Positions 1-8,230 of a stretch of DNA of 18,631 nucleotides are shown here, one piece after another. Below the pieces are notes generated by a model that was not told where the DNA came from, ran no database searches, and saw only the letters and a program-made list of their open reading frames with translations. The DNA comes from an uncultured Bacteroidia bacterium (GTDB lineage: Bacteria; Bacteroidota; Bacteroidia; Bacteroidales; UBA932), in assembly GCA_902797895.1 (NCBI GenBank), contig CADBUS010000207.1, positions 1 to 18,631 on the forward strand, read 5' to 3'. Numbering within the stretch: position 1 is the stretch's first letter; the number at the start of each line of letters is the position of its first letter. The translations under genes and the position numbers were made by a program.

Positions 1-1368
1 ATGAATCAAAAAACACAGACATTCAAGGGCTTTTGGAGGGCCTTTGCTTTGCCGCTTGTTAGCTGCTCTGCCAAGTGCAACACACAAAGCAGCGGTGCAA
101 GCGCACAACGCAGCAGCGTACTGCGTGGCAAGGCATTGCGCGGCAACGCAACCGCCGCTCTCCTATTGGCCTTTGTACTCGGCTTGCTTGTTAGCGGTTG
201 TGGTCGTAAGGGCCTTAACGGCACAGATAGCCCTACTGGCGGCTCCGGTAAGGCGGGCAAGTCTATCTCTATTAAGGCGAGCACCGCTAATGTTGCTTCA
301 ACCAAAACGGTGTATGCCGGCAACACTCGCACTACAGGCGATACCGAGTACATCTACTGGGTTGCAAATGACCAGATTACTATAACTTGCCCCCAGGATT
401 ACTACAAGGCATATAGTGCCGATTACAAACTCACTCCTGTAGGCGGTAATGCAACCAAGGCACTCGTTACTCCTGTTAGTAACGATTTGTATTGGAACCA
501 CTCTGCCGGCACCCATTACTTTTATGGCCTTTATCCTGCTGCCAAGAGCATCACAGATTCTGATGCTAAAGCTGCTACCTCTTTAACCAAAGATGGACTA
601 TTCAACGGTTATATCCCGGCTTCTCAGCTTACCGACGGCAAAAGCACTATTGCTGCCTCCGGCTCTGAGCCTATGATAACCGTTTATGCTCCTGTTATGC
701 AGAATCTTCCAATGTGGAGCGGCAGCTCTGCTGCCAAGGAGAGCGATGGTGTCTCTCTCATATTCCGCCCTGCCGCTACCACTTTTGAGTTTACTCTCAA
801 TACTAAGACGAGCGAAGAATTTGAGATAGTAAGTATCTCCATAAGCTCTCTCACCGATGCTACAGTAGCTGCCCCTTATATTGCTCTCAGTGGCCCTTTC
901 ACCGGCAAGATAGCTCAAGGTGGAGCCTCTATATCCTATAAATCTGTAGATGGTGGCAACATTCCCGCAGCAACTACCACAAACAATAGTGTAACTGTTA
1001 CTTTGGATAGCGATGCCAAAGTAACCGATGCCAAGGCGGTGCGTGCAACTCTATTCACTTTGCCGGCCAGTAGGCTTAGCGGCAATGAGAGCACTCTTTC
1101 CAATATCAAACTTACGGTAAATATGAAGCAGGGTAGTGCCACTTTCAGCCGTTCTCTCTTCTTAAAAGATAAAACCACAAAAGAGCCAATCGCTTTTACA
1201 GGCACCAAGAAGTATCTTTTAAATTTGGTTGTTCCAACTCTCAAGGATTGCACATTCAGAGTAATTAATGTGGATCCTCTAACCGCTACCGCCTCAGACA
1301 TTACCGCAAAGAATGTAGAGGTTGTGGAGTTGGATGATAGTGACGGAGACGAGATTCTTTTGTGGTAA
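1..1368 (+). CDS. Fimbrillin-family (Mfa-like) lipoprotein
   Basis: This is a 455-residue putative outer-membrane lipoprotein of the fimbrillin/Mfa-like type, a class that supplies pilus subunits and anchors in Bacteroidales. The lipobox LLVSGC ends at Cys67 after a hydrophobic run (residues 51-66) and is followed by a Gly/Ser-rich linker. The segment around WVANDQITI (residues 120-128) matches the N-terminal fimbrillin pattern, in which a Trp-containing strand precedes a beta-sandwich. The C-terminal half is Thr/Ser-rich and beta-like, ending in an acidic tail. The oddity is a 45-residue basic, Cys-containing extension before the signal helix. It includes a second lipobox-like LVSC at Cys22. 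There is no internal ATG; an in-frame TTG at 136 would give an ordinary 22-residue signal. The ATG is base 1 of the window, so upstream context and any earlier start are invisible. The next gene lies 113 nt downstream and is probably co-transcribed. Confidence 0.75.
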   Translation: MNQKTQTFKGFWRAFALPLVSCSAKCNTQSSGASAQRSSVLRGKALRGNATAALLLAFVLGLLVSGCGRKGLNGTDSPTGGSGKAGKSISIKASTANVASTKTVYAGNTRTTGDTEYIYWVANDQITITCPQDYYKAYSADYKLTPVGGNATKALVTPVSNDLYWNHSAGTHYFYGLYPAAKSITDSDAKAATSLTKDGLFNGYIPASQLTDGKSTIAASGSEPMITVYAPVMQNLPMWSGSSAAKESDGVSLIFRPAATTFEFTLNTKTSEEFEIVSISISSLTDATVAAPYIALSGPFTGKIAQGGASISYKSVDGGNIPAATTTNNSVTVTLDSDAKVTDAKAVRATLFTLPASRLSGNESTLSNIKLTVNMKQGSATFSRSLFLKDKTTKEPIAFTGTKKYLLNLVVPTLKDCTFRVINVDPLTATASDITAKNVEVVELDDSDGDEILLW

Positions 1369-1433
1369 TTAAAAGATAGTAAAAGTCTAATAGTTAAAAT
1401 GTTGCACTTTTATTTTGAATTTAATAAATCTTA

Positions 1434-1481
1434 AATAGATAAAAATAAACCAAATACAAAAAAGATAAAAGGATAAAAAAG
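1434..1481 (+). promoter_or_regulatory. A-rich translation leader of the large fimbrillin gene
   Basis: The 48 nt before the ATG at 1482 are almost entirely A with short GATAAAA-like repeats and no Shine-Dalgarno core. Bacteroidota ribosomes often use A-rich leaders instead of Shine-Dalgarno pairing, so this probably supports strong initiation. The wider gap 1369-1481 also holds TTATTTTG (1410-1417), a poor match to the -7 consensus with no -33 partner; I do not call it a promoter. Confidence 0.35.
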
Positions 1482-4331
1482 ATGAAAAAAGTATCAACTA
1501 TATTTTATTTGGCGTCTGCTCTGCTTTTATGTGCCATTGGAGTATTTTCTTCTTGTAGTCAAGAAGACAAAGCTCTGCTCCGTATGGCAGATATTGAAAA
1601 ACAGATGAGCTTTACCGCCTCTGCCACCAACCTTAGTGCTGCAACAAAGGGGGATAGCCATACCACCATTCTTCATAGCGACTATTTAGGTAACTATCAA
1701 GGAGAGGCTCTCTATCTTAATGCTACAGAGAGTGAGTGGCCTTTGGAGCTTGATGGTAACAACGCTTCTGCTCTCTCTACCAAAGCATCTGTTATCACAA
1801 CTGCAAACATAACAGACAACAGTATAGGAGTTATGGTTTACAGCCACGCCGCAAATGCTGCTCCAACCGCTTGGGATCTGCATAGCGGCCTTGTTGAAGC
1901 AGAATATGTTACCGCTGCAACCAGATGGGTACCAAAGAGTACTATCTATTGGCCTAACAGCGGCAGCAAGAATGCTCATTTCTTTGCATACGCCCCATAC
2001 AATACAACCGCTATCCCTACAAGTAGCGTAACTGCCGCTGCCCAAGCGATACCAACCATAGCCTTTACTGTAAACAGCGATTATACCAAGCAGGTTGATT
2101 TGGTTGCAGCAGAGGCAGAGGAAAAAGATAATCCGACCTTTGAGAATATCTGTCAGGGATTAACCTTTAACCACACTCTTACCGGCATTCGCTTTAAGGT
2201 GGCCTCCGGTGTTACAGTAAAGAAGATAACCATTAGTGGTGTCAACAGCACCGGTACTCTTACTTTGGGGGCTCCTGAAACCACAATGGCTTGGAGCGGT
2301 GTAGGCACTCCGGAAACTTTTATTATTAACGAGGCAAGCGGCAACCTTATTCTAAAGAGTGGTGAGAGCGGCGATTATATCTCATTAGATGATAAATATA
2401 CTCTAATGATGTTGCCAACCATTACCGATGCAGGTCAGCCAGCCGGAGCTAAGATAACTATAACCTTTGACGATAATAAAGAGATAGAAGGGAGCATCAG
2501 CGGCCATAGATGGGAGAGGGGCAAGATGATAACCTATCTTATAGCAAGGAATATCAGCGAGATTGGCTACACTTATACCTTTAATGTAACAAACCCAACC
2601 GATATTTATTACTCCGGACTTCCATCTGAAAGTGGGCGTGTGGTAAGTTATCGCTCTAATGACGGAGGTGTTACCAAAGTTCCTGTAAAGTGGCGTGTGG
2701 CAGGTTTTTACAAGAGTCAAGCCGGAGCCGAGAATCAAATAGCCTCGGAGCGTTATCAAGGCATTGGTGCAACTTTCTTAAAAAGCTTCTCTCCAATGGT
2801 TGGCAATGGCAGTAGTACAGACGATGGCGAACAGATTAGAATAATTCATCCTGCAGCCGAGCCAAGCTCTTTAAGCAACAAGGTTTTTGGTGAGACAGAG
2901 AATGCGAGAATAAATAGTGCGCCTGCCGTAGGTTCTCCCTCTGCCTATCACAATCTTGCTTGCCCAACTGCTCCTAACTCAAATAACATTACAGAGAGTG
3001 CCAACAGTTATATTATAAATGCAGAGGGTTACTATCGCATACCGCTTGTTATGGGTAACGGCGTAAAAAACAATGCAGTAAATACAGGCTCTTGGAGTGC
3101 GAATGGTTATGGACACGTGGATTATATGGACGAGAGAATTATCTCTCCTTATCTGCACAAAAGTTCAGCATCTGTGGGTACTCCAACTCGTGCCATTCTT
3201 TTGTGGGAAGATTGGGATTTTATAGAGATTAAAAATGTTGACGGGTATGATAACCGAACAGCCTATCCGCACCTAGCTATAGCAGATAATACTCTTACAA
3301 CACCCGATGAGAGTTCTATGGGCATAACCAGAACCGGTACCAATGAGAGCGATTATGTCTATTGGCTTAATTTCCATGCCAAAAGAGGAAGTGATGGAAA
3401 GATGAAGCAGGGGGTGGCCCATATTGCTATCTTGGATGAGAATAATATAATAATGTGGAGCTATCTTATTTGGCTTACAGACTATAAGCCTAAAAGTGCC
3501 ACTCCGGATCCGGATGTTTTGGTTTATACAGATCCTGATAACAACAATACTTTTAGCGGTACGAGAATGTTTATGCCTCGTAACCTTGGTTGGGTTGAGG
3601 CCGGACAACGTACTATTACAAAATATGATGCGGTAAGTGTGTATGTGAGTATAGTGCAAGAGGGTAATCCTACTTCTCAGGTGATAAAGTTGGAGCGTCC
3701 TGCTGCTGCAATTACAAAGGGAACCATTGGTTACTGTCCTTTCTATCAAACGGCAAGAATGATACCTCTTCTTCCGGGCAGTGGAAATATGGATTATCCG
3801 GAATCGCAGACTATGAAGGGGTTTTCTAAATTTATCTCATCCACAAGAACCTCAACTGTCGGTGAATCTATTCGAGCAGCATATAAATATGATGAGTCCT
3901 TTAACCCTCACTACTTTTATTTAAACGGTAAACAAATCTTTGATCCGTCCCCTGCAGGTTATAGGGCTCCCCATGTTTTTGAAGGGAAAGTTTTTGCTTT
4001 ATCAGCGGAGCACTATCAGAATGACGCGCTGACTTTCTACTCTAATACCGATTTAGAATATGATGGTTTTATTACGGTTTATACCGCTCCAAGGAAAACT
4101 TTTACAGATCCTACTACCGGTATGGGTACAATTAGGTTTCCAATGACCGGCCATAGAGGGCTATCAGATGGGTTGATTATGGAAACTTGGGGCGCACATA
4201 TGAGAACAACAACTGCAGTGGGCGGAGCTAATTTTGCTTTTTACTATGTATTAGAATCTAATGAGCAAATTGTTCAGCCGAATAGATCTAATGCCAGCCG
4301 AGGATTCTGTTTACGTCCTGTAAGAGAATAA
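1482..4331 (+). CDS. Large fimbrillin-like lipoprotein with FISUMP-like C-terminal domain (putative pilus tip/adhesin)
   Basis: This is a 949-residue exported lipoprotein, probably surface-exposed. The signal peptide ends in the lipobox FSSC with Cys25. Residues about 40-355 look like a fimbrillin (Mfa-like) domain: YWPNSG (156-161), FFAYAP (167-172), QVDLVAA (204-210) and LTFNHTLTGIRFKV (227-240) follow the family order. From about residue 360 the protein changes character. MWSYLIWLTDY, then FMPRNLGW, DPSPAGYRAP (821-830), FPMTGHRG and a terminal RGFCLRPVRE (940-949) follow the layout of FISUMP domains found on Bacteroidota surface proteins. Family knowledge suggests a tip pilin or ligand-binding adhesin; the ligand cannot be read from the sequence. 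The start is well set by the A-rich leader and canonical signal peptide. It lies 113 nt after another fimbrillin gene and is followed by a terminator, so the two probably form the end of a fimbrial operon. Confidence 0.8.
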   Translation: MKKVSTIFYLASALLLCAIGVFSSCSQEDKALLRMADIEKQMSFTASATNLSAATKGDSHTTILHSDYLGNYQGEALYLNATESEWPLELDGNNASALSTKASVITTANITDNSIGVMVYSHAANAAPTAWDLHSGLVEAEYVTAATRWVPKSTIYWPNSGSKNAHFFAYAPYNTTAIPTSSVTAAAQAIPTIAFTVNSDYTKQVDLVAAEAEEKDNPTFENICQGLTFNHTLTGIRFKVASGVTVKKITISGVNSTGTLTLGAPETTMAWSGVGTPETFIINEASGNLILKSGESGDYISLDDKYTLMMLPTITDAGQPAGAKITITFDDNKEIEGSISGHRWERGKMITYLIARNISEIGYTYTFNVTNPTDIYYSGLPSESGRVVSYRSNDGGVTKVPVKWRVAGFYKSQAGAENQIASERYQGIGATFLKSFSPMVGNGSSTDDGEQIRIIHPAAEPSSLSNKVFGETENARINSAPAVGSPSAYHNLACPTAPNSNNITESANSYIINAEGYYRIPLVMGNGVKNNAVNTGSWSANGYGHVDYMDERIISPYLHKSSASVGTPTRAILLWEDWDFIEIKNVDGYDNRTAYPHLAIADNTLTTPDESSMGITRTGTNESDYVYWLNFHAKRGSDGKMKQGVAHIAILDENNIIMWSYLIWLTDYKPKSATPDPDVLVYTDPDNNNTFSGTRMFMPRNLGWVEAGQRTITKYDAVSVYVSIVQEGNPTSQVIKLERPAAAITKGTIGYCPFYQTARMIPLLPGSGNMDYPESQTMKGFSKFISSTRTSTVGESIRAAYKYDESFNPHYFYLNGKQIFDPSPAGYRAPHVFEGKVFALSAEHYQNDALTFYSNTDLEYDGFITVYTAPRKTFTDPTTGMGTIRFPMTGHRGLSDGLIMETWGAHMRTTTAVGGANFAFYYVLESNEQIVQPNRSNASRGFCLRPVRE

Positions 4332-4379
4332 GCTGTTTGATTATGAGGAGTGCCTAAAAGTAGTAGAATTTTCTAACTT

Positions 4380-4415
4380 AAGTGTGCCGAGCCATCTGCT
4401 CGGTACACTTTTTTT
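4380..4415 (+). terminator. Rho-independent terminator after the fimbrillin genes
   Basis: A 12-bp stem pairs 4380-4391 (AAGTGTGCCGAG) with 4399-4410 (CTCGGTACACTT) with a single G-U pair and a 7-nt loop. It runs into seven T residues at 4409-4415. It sits 48 nt after the stop codon at 4331 and closes the fimbrillin transcription unit. Confidence 0.9.
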
Positions 4416-4447
4416 ACCGGATAGCGGTGGAAAGGAGGGCTGCGTTC

Positions 4448-4485
4448 AGAATGACGGGGAGAAGGCTTAGAGTGACGGGAGAGGG
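4448..4485. repeat. Degenerate tandem repeat resembling a dispersed intergenic element
   Basis: Two imperfect copies lie in the gap 4416-4515: AGAATGACGGGGAGAAGG (4448-4465) and AGAGTGACGGGAGAGGG (4469-4485). The reverse complement of the first, with flanking GTTC, reads GTCATTCTGAACGCAG. Cores of this GTCATTCTGA type recur as dispersed intergenic repeats in many bacterial genomes. Only the local duplication is visible here; membership of a genome-wide family is inference. Confidence 0.35.
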
Positions 4486-4515
4486 GAATAGAGTAGGGTT
4501 GTTGTAGGCTTTTTG

Positions 4516-4523
4516 TATATTTG
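4516..4523 (+). promoter_or_regulatory. Promoter -7 box for the HAMP-trkH-helicase-DPP IV run
   Basis: TATATTTG matches the Bacteroidota -7 consensus TAnnTTTG exactly. The -33 region is poor: TTG occurs at 4499-4501 and 4502-4504, closer than the usual spacing. Transcription would start near 4528, leaving about 14 nt before the ATG at 4542. The same octamer precedes the thiamine operon, the kinase gene and, on the other strand, pyrG. Confidence 0.6.
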
Positions 4524-4541
4524 TAGCAGAATTGTTTTACT

Positions 4542-5318
4542 ATGTTAGTAAAGAAGAAAATCTCTTTGGCGTTTGTTATTTTGGGCTTTGTGCTGTTGCT
4601 CTCCTGCATCATAGCCATTTATGAGTTTGTAAATATGAGGCGTACGGTGGCGCAGGTGGTAACAGACGATGTTATAAGCATAAATACCAATACCTTGCTT
4701 CTGCAGGTTACAGACGAGTATAACTACGCTCTGCTCAGTACAATGGGAGACTCCTCTTATACAGATGTTTCCACTCTGCCGGATATTAAGGAAGATGACA
4801 GGTTTTTAGATAATATCAGAAACATAAGGGGCAAGTTCACCACTCCGCAAGAGAGGATTATGGCAGACTCCGTAAGGCTCGCATACGTGGCATACGCTCA
4901 TATACTGGAGGAGGCCAAAGGGCTTTGGAACTCTGAATATACGGTAAAGCGCCGCTGGTATTTTGACAGGCTCTACCCTGTGTATATGCAGCTGCGCCAC
5001 TACATAATGAAGCTAAATATCTCATCGCAAGAGGCTCTAAAGGAGAATTCAGACAGCCTTTCGGAGGGATTTTACAGGAGCATAATACCTTGCGCCTTGG
5101 CAATTATTGTGGGTATAATACTGCTCTTTCTCTTTAACTATTACCTTAATTTCTACTACTTTAATCCGCTAACCAAAATAAACAAGTCTTTGAGAAACTA
5201 TAAGCTCTCCAAAAAGATAACGGAGGTTAAGATAGAGTCTGCAGATGAGATGGAGGAGCTTAACGAGAATATAAAAGACTTGATGCGCGAGAATAGGCAG
5301 CTATCCCAAAAGCTATGA
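4542..5318 (+). CDS. Membrane HAMP-domain protein without an output domain
   Basis: This 258-residue protein has the plan of a sensor kinase or chemoreceptor input module. It has TM1 at residues 7-28, an exported mostly helical region of about 150 residues (four-helix-bundle-like), TM2 at 181-203 and a HAMP domain from about 204. The HAMP call rests on NPLTKINKSL (208-217) and the acidic DEMEELNENIKDL (235-247). The chain stops at residue 258, immediately after HAMP, so no kinase, cyclase or methyl-accepting domain follows. The DNA beyond encodes TrkH in another frame, so this is not a recent frameshift. Its stop codon overlaps the trkH start (ATGA), implying translational coupling. A role in sensing for, or modulating, potassium uptake is inference; it could equally pair with an unlinked kinase. 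The start follows a clear -7 box by 18 nt. Confidence 0.65.
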   Translation: MLVKKKISLAFVILGFVLLLSCIIAIYEFVNMRRTVAQVVTDDVISINTNTLLLQVTDEYNYALLSTMGDSSYTDVSTLPDIKEDDRFLDNIRNIRGKFTTPQERIMADSVRLAYVAYAHILEEAKGLWNSEYTVKRRWYFDRLYPVYMQLRHYIMKLNISSQEALKENSDSLSEGFYRSIIPCALAIIVGIILLFLFNYYLNFYYFNPLTKINKSLRNYKLSKKITEVKIESADEMEELNENIKDLMRENRQLSQKL

Positions 5319-6763
5319 ATATCAACTACATCTCAAGGAATATCGGGTTGGCATTGGTACTCAATGCCGCCTTTATGTTTTTGAGCGTAATAGTATCGTT
5401 ATGCTATGGGAGAGATGCGGCCTTCTCTCCGCTTTTGCTTAGCGCGGTGGTAACTCTTGCGGTAGGGGCTTTTCCACTTCTTTTTGTAAGGCGCGGCGGA
5501 GCGGTAACTATAAAGGAGGGCTTCTTTACAATAATCTCCACCTGGTTTTTGGTGAGCGTGTTTGGAGCATTTCCCTACCTGCTGTGGGGAGATGACTTTA
5601 CACCCATAAACGCTTGGTTTGAGAGTGTAAGCGGCTATACTACAACAGGTTCTACCATATTGGACGATATAGAGAGCCTGCCGCACAGTCTTCTTTTCTG
5701 GCGCTCTTCCACCCACTACATAGGCGGTTTGGGAGTAGTGGTATTTATGGTGCTGATACTCCCCAACTACAGAAATGTGTTCGGGCTCAGACTATCGGGA
5801 GTAGAAATGACCTCTCTCTCAAAAGAGAATTACAAGTTTAAGGTATCTGAAACTGCCAAGATTATACTCTCTGTGTATGTGGCTCTTACGCTGCTTCAAA
5901 CGCTGCTTTTGACCATTGCTGGAGTGGGCTTTTTTGATGCGCTCAACCACTCAATGAGCATATCGGCAACAGGCGGATTCAGTACAAGGAACGCCTCGGC
6001 GGCAGCATTCCAATCTCCTGTGGTTGAGGTTATTATGATATTCTTTATGTATGTGGCCAGCCTCCACTTCGGTCTCATATATCTTACTTTTGCAAAGCGT
6101 TCTTCAAAAATTTATAAAGATCCGGTATTTCGCTTCTATACCATAATGCTTGTGGTGAGCATAATTTTCACAACCACCAATCTGCTGATAGAAGATGTTG
6201 AGGATAACTTTCTTACCGCTCTGCGCCACAGCGCATTTATGAATATCTCCGCCGCCTCATCTACGGGCTTTGCCACAACAGAGGCACAGGGCTGGCCGGT
6301 ATTCTCCCTTATGATATTGTTCTATTTCTCATATCAGGGAGCTTGCAGCGGCTCAACAACGGGAGGGTTGAAGGCAGATAGAATGTGTGTCTGGTTCTCA
6401 TCGCTGAGGGCAAGGCTGAAAAGGCAGCTCCACTCCAATGCGGTAGTTATGCCTCGCTTTGGCAACAAGCTGATAGACAAAGAGGTAGTCTCTGATATAA
6501 ATCTATTTATAGTATTCTACATACTTGTTATATTCATAGGGGCAATGTGCCTTTCCACTACCGGTTTGGATTTGCAGCAATCGCTTACAACCTCTTTGGC
6601 CTGCGTGGGCAATACAGGGCTTACCTTTGGCAGTTTAAGCTCCTTTGGCAGCTATAACGCCTTTCCTGCGGTAAGCAAACTTATATTCACCATAGAGATG
6701 TTCCTCGGCCGTTTGGAGATATATCCTATACTCGCCTTCATTGTTATAAGGAGATGGAGATAG
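5315..6763 (+). CDS. trkH: TrkH-type potassium uptake membrane subunit
   Basis: This is a 482-residue inner-membrane K+ translocating subunit of the Trk/Ktr/HKT superfamily. The four pore-loop selectivity filters that define the family are all visible: TTTGST (109-114), SATGGFST (217-224), SSTGFATT (315-322) and GNTGLTFG (432-439). The conserved GSTTGGLKADR (346-356) and the terminal MFLGRLEIYPILAF are also present. Length is normal for TrkH (about 480). TrkH normally works with the peripheral NAD/nucleotide-binding protein TrkA, whose gene is not in this window. The ATG overlaps the stop of the HAMP gene by 4 nt, and the helicase gene begins 10 nt before its own stop, so it sits inside a translationally coupled run. 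The function call is firm; the regulatory link to the HAMP protein is inferred. Confidence 0.93.
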   Translation: MNINYISRNIGLALVLNAAFMFLSVIVSLCYGRDAAFSPLLLSAVVTLAVGAFPLLFVRRGGAVTIKEGFFTIISTWFLVSVFGAFPYLLWGDDFTPINAWFESVSGYTTTGSTILDDIESLPHSLLFWRSSTHYIGGLGVVVFMVLILPNYRNVFGLRLSGVEMTSLSKENYKFKVSETAKIILSVYVALTLLQTLLLTIAGVGFFDALNHSMSISATGGFSTRNASAAAFQSPVVEVIMIFFMYVASLHFGLIYLTFAKRSSKIYKDPVFRFYTIMLVVSIIFTTTNLLIEDVEDNFLTALRHSAFMNISAASSTGFATTEAQGWPVFSLMILFYFSYQGACSGSTTGGLKADRMCVWFSSLRARLKRQLHSNAVVMPRFGNKLIDKEVVSDINLFIVFYILVIFIGAMCLSTTGLDLQQSLTTSLACVGNTGLTFGSLSSFGSYNAFPAVSKLIFTIEMFLGRLEIYPILAFIVIRRWR

Positions 6764-8223
6764 AAAAGAAGCAGAGCAGGGATGGGAGAGCCCAAAGGGG
6801 CCAAAGAGAGAGAGGATTGGTAGATAGAATGGTGGCGAATATGCCTTTTGAACCATCTCCCTCCCAGTTGGAACTATTTGAAAAATTTGCCTCGTTTATA
6901 TCTGCAGATGCCTCAAAAGAGTGGCTGATGCTTATAAAGGGATATGCCGGAACAGGCAAAACCACTGCTTTGGGGGCTATAATTAAGCTGATTAAGAGCT
7001 TGGGTATGAGGTGCATACTCCTTGCTCCAACAGGGCGTTCGGCAAAGGTGCTCTCCAACTATACGGGAGATAAGGCAAAAACAATACATAGGCAGATTTA
7101 TAGGCAAAAAGATGTGGACCAGGAGTCTGTTTTCGGCTATTTTGTGCTGGATAAGAATAAGTTAAGCAACACCGTATTTATTGTAGATGAGGTTTCTCTT
7201 ATAAATTCTTTTAGCGATGGCACCTCTATATTCGGCTCCGGAGACCTTATGTCCGACCTTGTGGATTATGTAAGGCAGAACTCCCCCAATCGTCTGATTC
7301 TGTGCGGAGATCCGGCGCAGCTTCCTCCTATTGGAATGGATAGCAGCCCTGCCTTGGATATGGGTTATCTGCAACGCTATTGCTCAGATGTGGTAGAGAT
7401 ATTTTTGAAAGATGTGTTACGCCAAAGCAGCGGCAGCGGAATATTGGTAAATGCTACGGCTTTAAGGCGGCAGATAGAGGAGGAGGATATGGCTCCGCCT
7501 CGTTTTAATGTATCGGATTATCCCGATTTTAAGTCAATTACAGGAGAGGCTCTTATAGAAACCCTGCAAGATGCAATCTCGGAATATGGGGCGCAAGAGG
7601 TGGTGGTGCTTTGCCGCTCCAATGCGCGTGCCAACAGATACAATGCCGGAATAAGGGCCAAGGTGCTCTATTTAGAGGAGCGGCTCTGCCCTGGCGACAG
7701 GCTTATGGTGGTTAAGAACTGCTACCGTTTTGAGGGGGCAGGAGGGGAGCTGGATTTTATAGCCAACGGCGATTCTGCCATACTGCTCAAAATATCTGAT
7801 TACAAGGAGCGTTACGGTTTGAATTTTGCTCAGGCCACATTGCAGTTTCCCGATTATGATAACTTGGAGATAAGGGCCAGAATTGTGTTGGATACATTGG
7901 ATTCTACCTCTCCTGCATTGAGCAGGGAGCAGCAAAGCGCTCTATACAACGGAGTGTGGGAAGACCACAGCGGCAAAAGCAGAAAGAGAGACAGGTATAA
8001 GGCCGTAAAGGAAGATCCGTACTATAATGCCCTGCAAATCAAGTATGCCACAGCAATAACAGGCCACAAATCGCAGGGTGGGCAATGGAAATGCGTATTC
8101 ATAGATAACAGCATTTGGAGTGATGATGTAACCATAGATGATAAAAAATGGCTCTACACAGCAATAACAAGAGGTGTAGAAATGGTTTATTTGGTTAATT
8201 TTGGCAAGCAATATTTAGAATAG
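6754..8223 (+). CDS. SF1B (RecD2-like) ATP-dependent DNA helicase
   Basis: This 489-residue cytoplasmic helicase shows the superfamily 1 motifs in order. They are Walker A GYAGTGKT (63-70), motif Ia LLAPTGRSAKVL (89-100), IHR (111-113), Walker B VFIVDEVSLI (141-150), motif III LILCGDPAQLPPIG (181-194), arginine-bearing LRQSSGSG (222-229), and C-terminal GHKSQG (437-442) followed by TAITR (469-473) of the UvrD_C_2 fold. It resembles the compact RecD-like helicases common in Bacteroidota. It lacks the long N-terminal region of classical RecD2 (over 700 residues), so it probably acts alone in repair or replication restart rather than in RecBCD. The first 25 residues are basic and poorly conserved in look. 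ATG at 6754 overlaps trkH by 10 nt; ATG at 6829 (Met26) or 6841 (Met30) are alternative starts. Confidence 0.88.
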   Translation: MEIEKKQSRDGRAQRGQRERGLVDRMVANMPFEPSPSQLELFEKFASFISADASKEWLMLIKGYAGTGKTTALGAIIKLIKSLGMRCILLAPTGRSAKVLSNYTGDKAKTIHRQIYRQKDVDQESVFGYFVLDKNKLSNTVFIVDEVSLINSFSDGTSIFGSGDLMSDLVDYVRQNSPNRLILCGDPAQLPPIGMDSSPALDMGYLQRYCSDVVEIFLKDVLRQSSGSGILVNATALRRQIEEEDMAPPRFNVSDYPDFKSITGEALIETLQDAISEYGAQEVVVLCRSNARANRYNAGIRAKVLYLEERLCPGDRLMVVKNCYRFEGAGGELDFIANGDSAILLKISDYKERYGLNFAQATLQFPDYDNLEIRARIVLDTLDSTSPALSREQQSALYNGVWEDHSGKSRKRDRYKAVKEDPYYNALQIKYATAITGHKSQGGQWKCVFIDNSIWSDDVTIDDKKWLYTAITRGVEMVYLVNFGKQYLE

Positions 8224-8230
8224 TTACAAT

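Noticed and set aside
1369..1481. Separate promoter for the large fimbrillin gene (TTATTTTG at 1410-1417)
   Set aside because: One fixed consensus base is wrong and no -33 element is at the right distance; co-transcription is simpler.
4373..4618. Minus-strand 81-codon frame containing RHSERS
   Set aside because: It reads through the terminator stem, the intergenic repeat and the promoter of the HAMP gene; it is not a gene.
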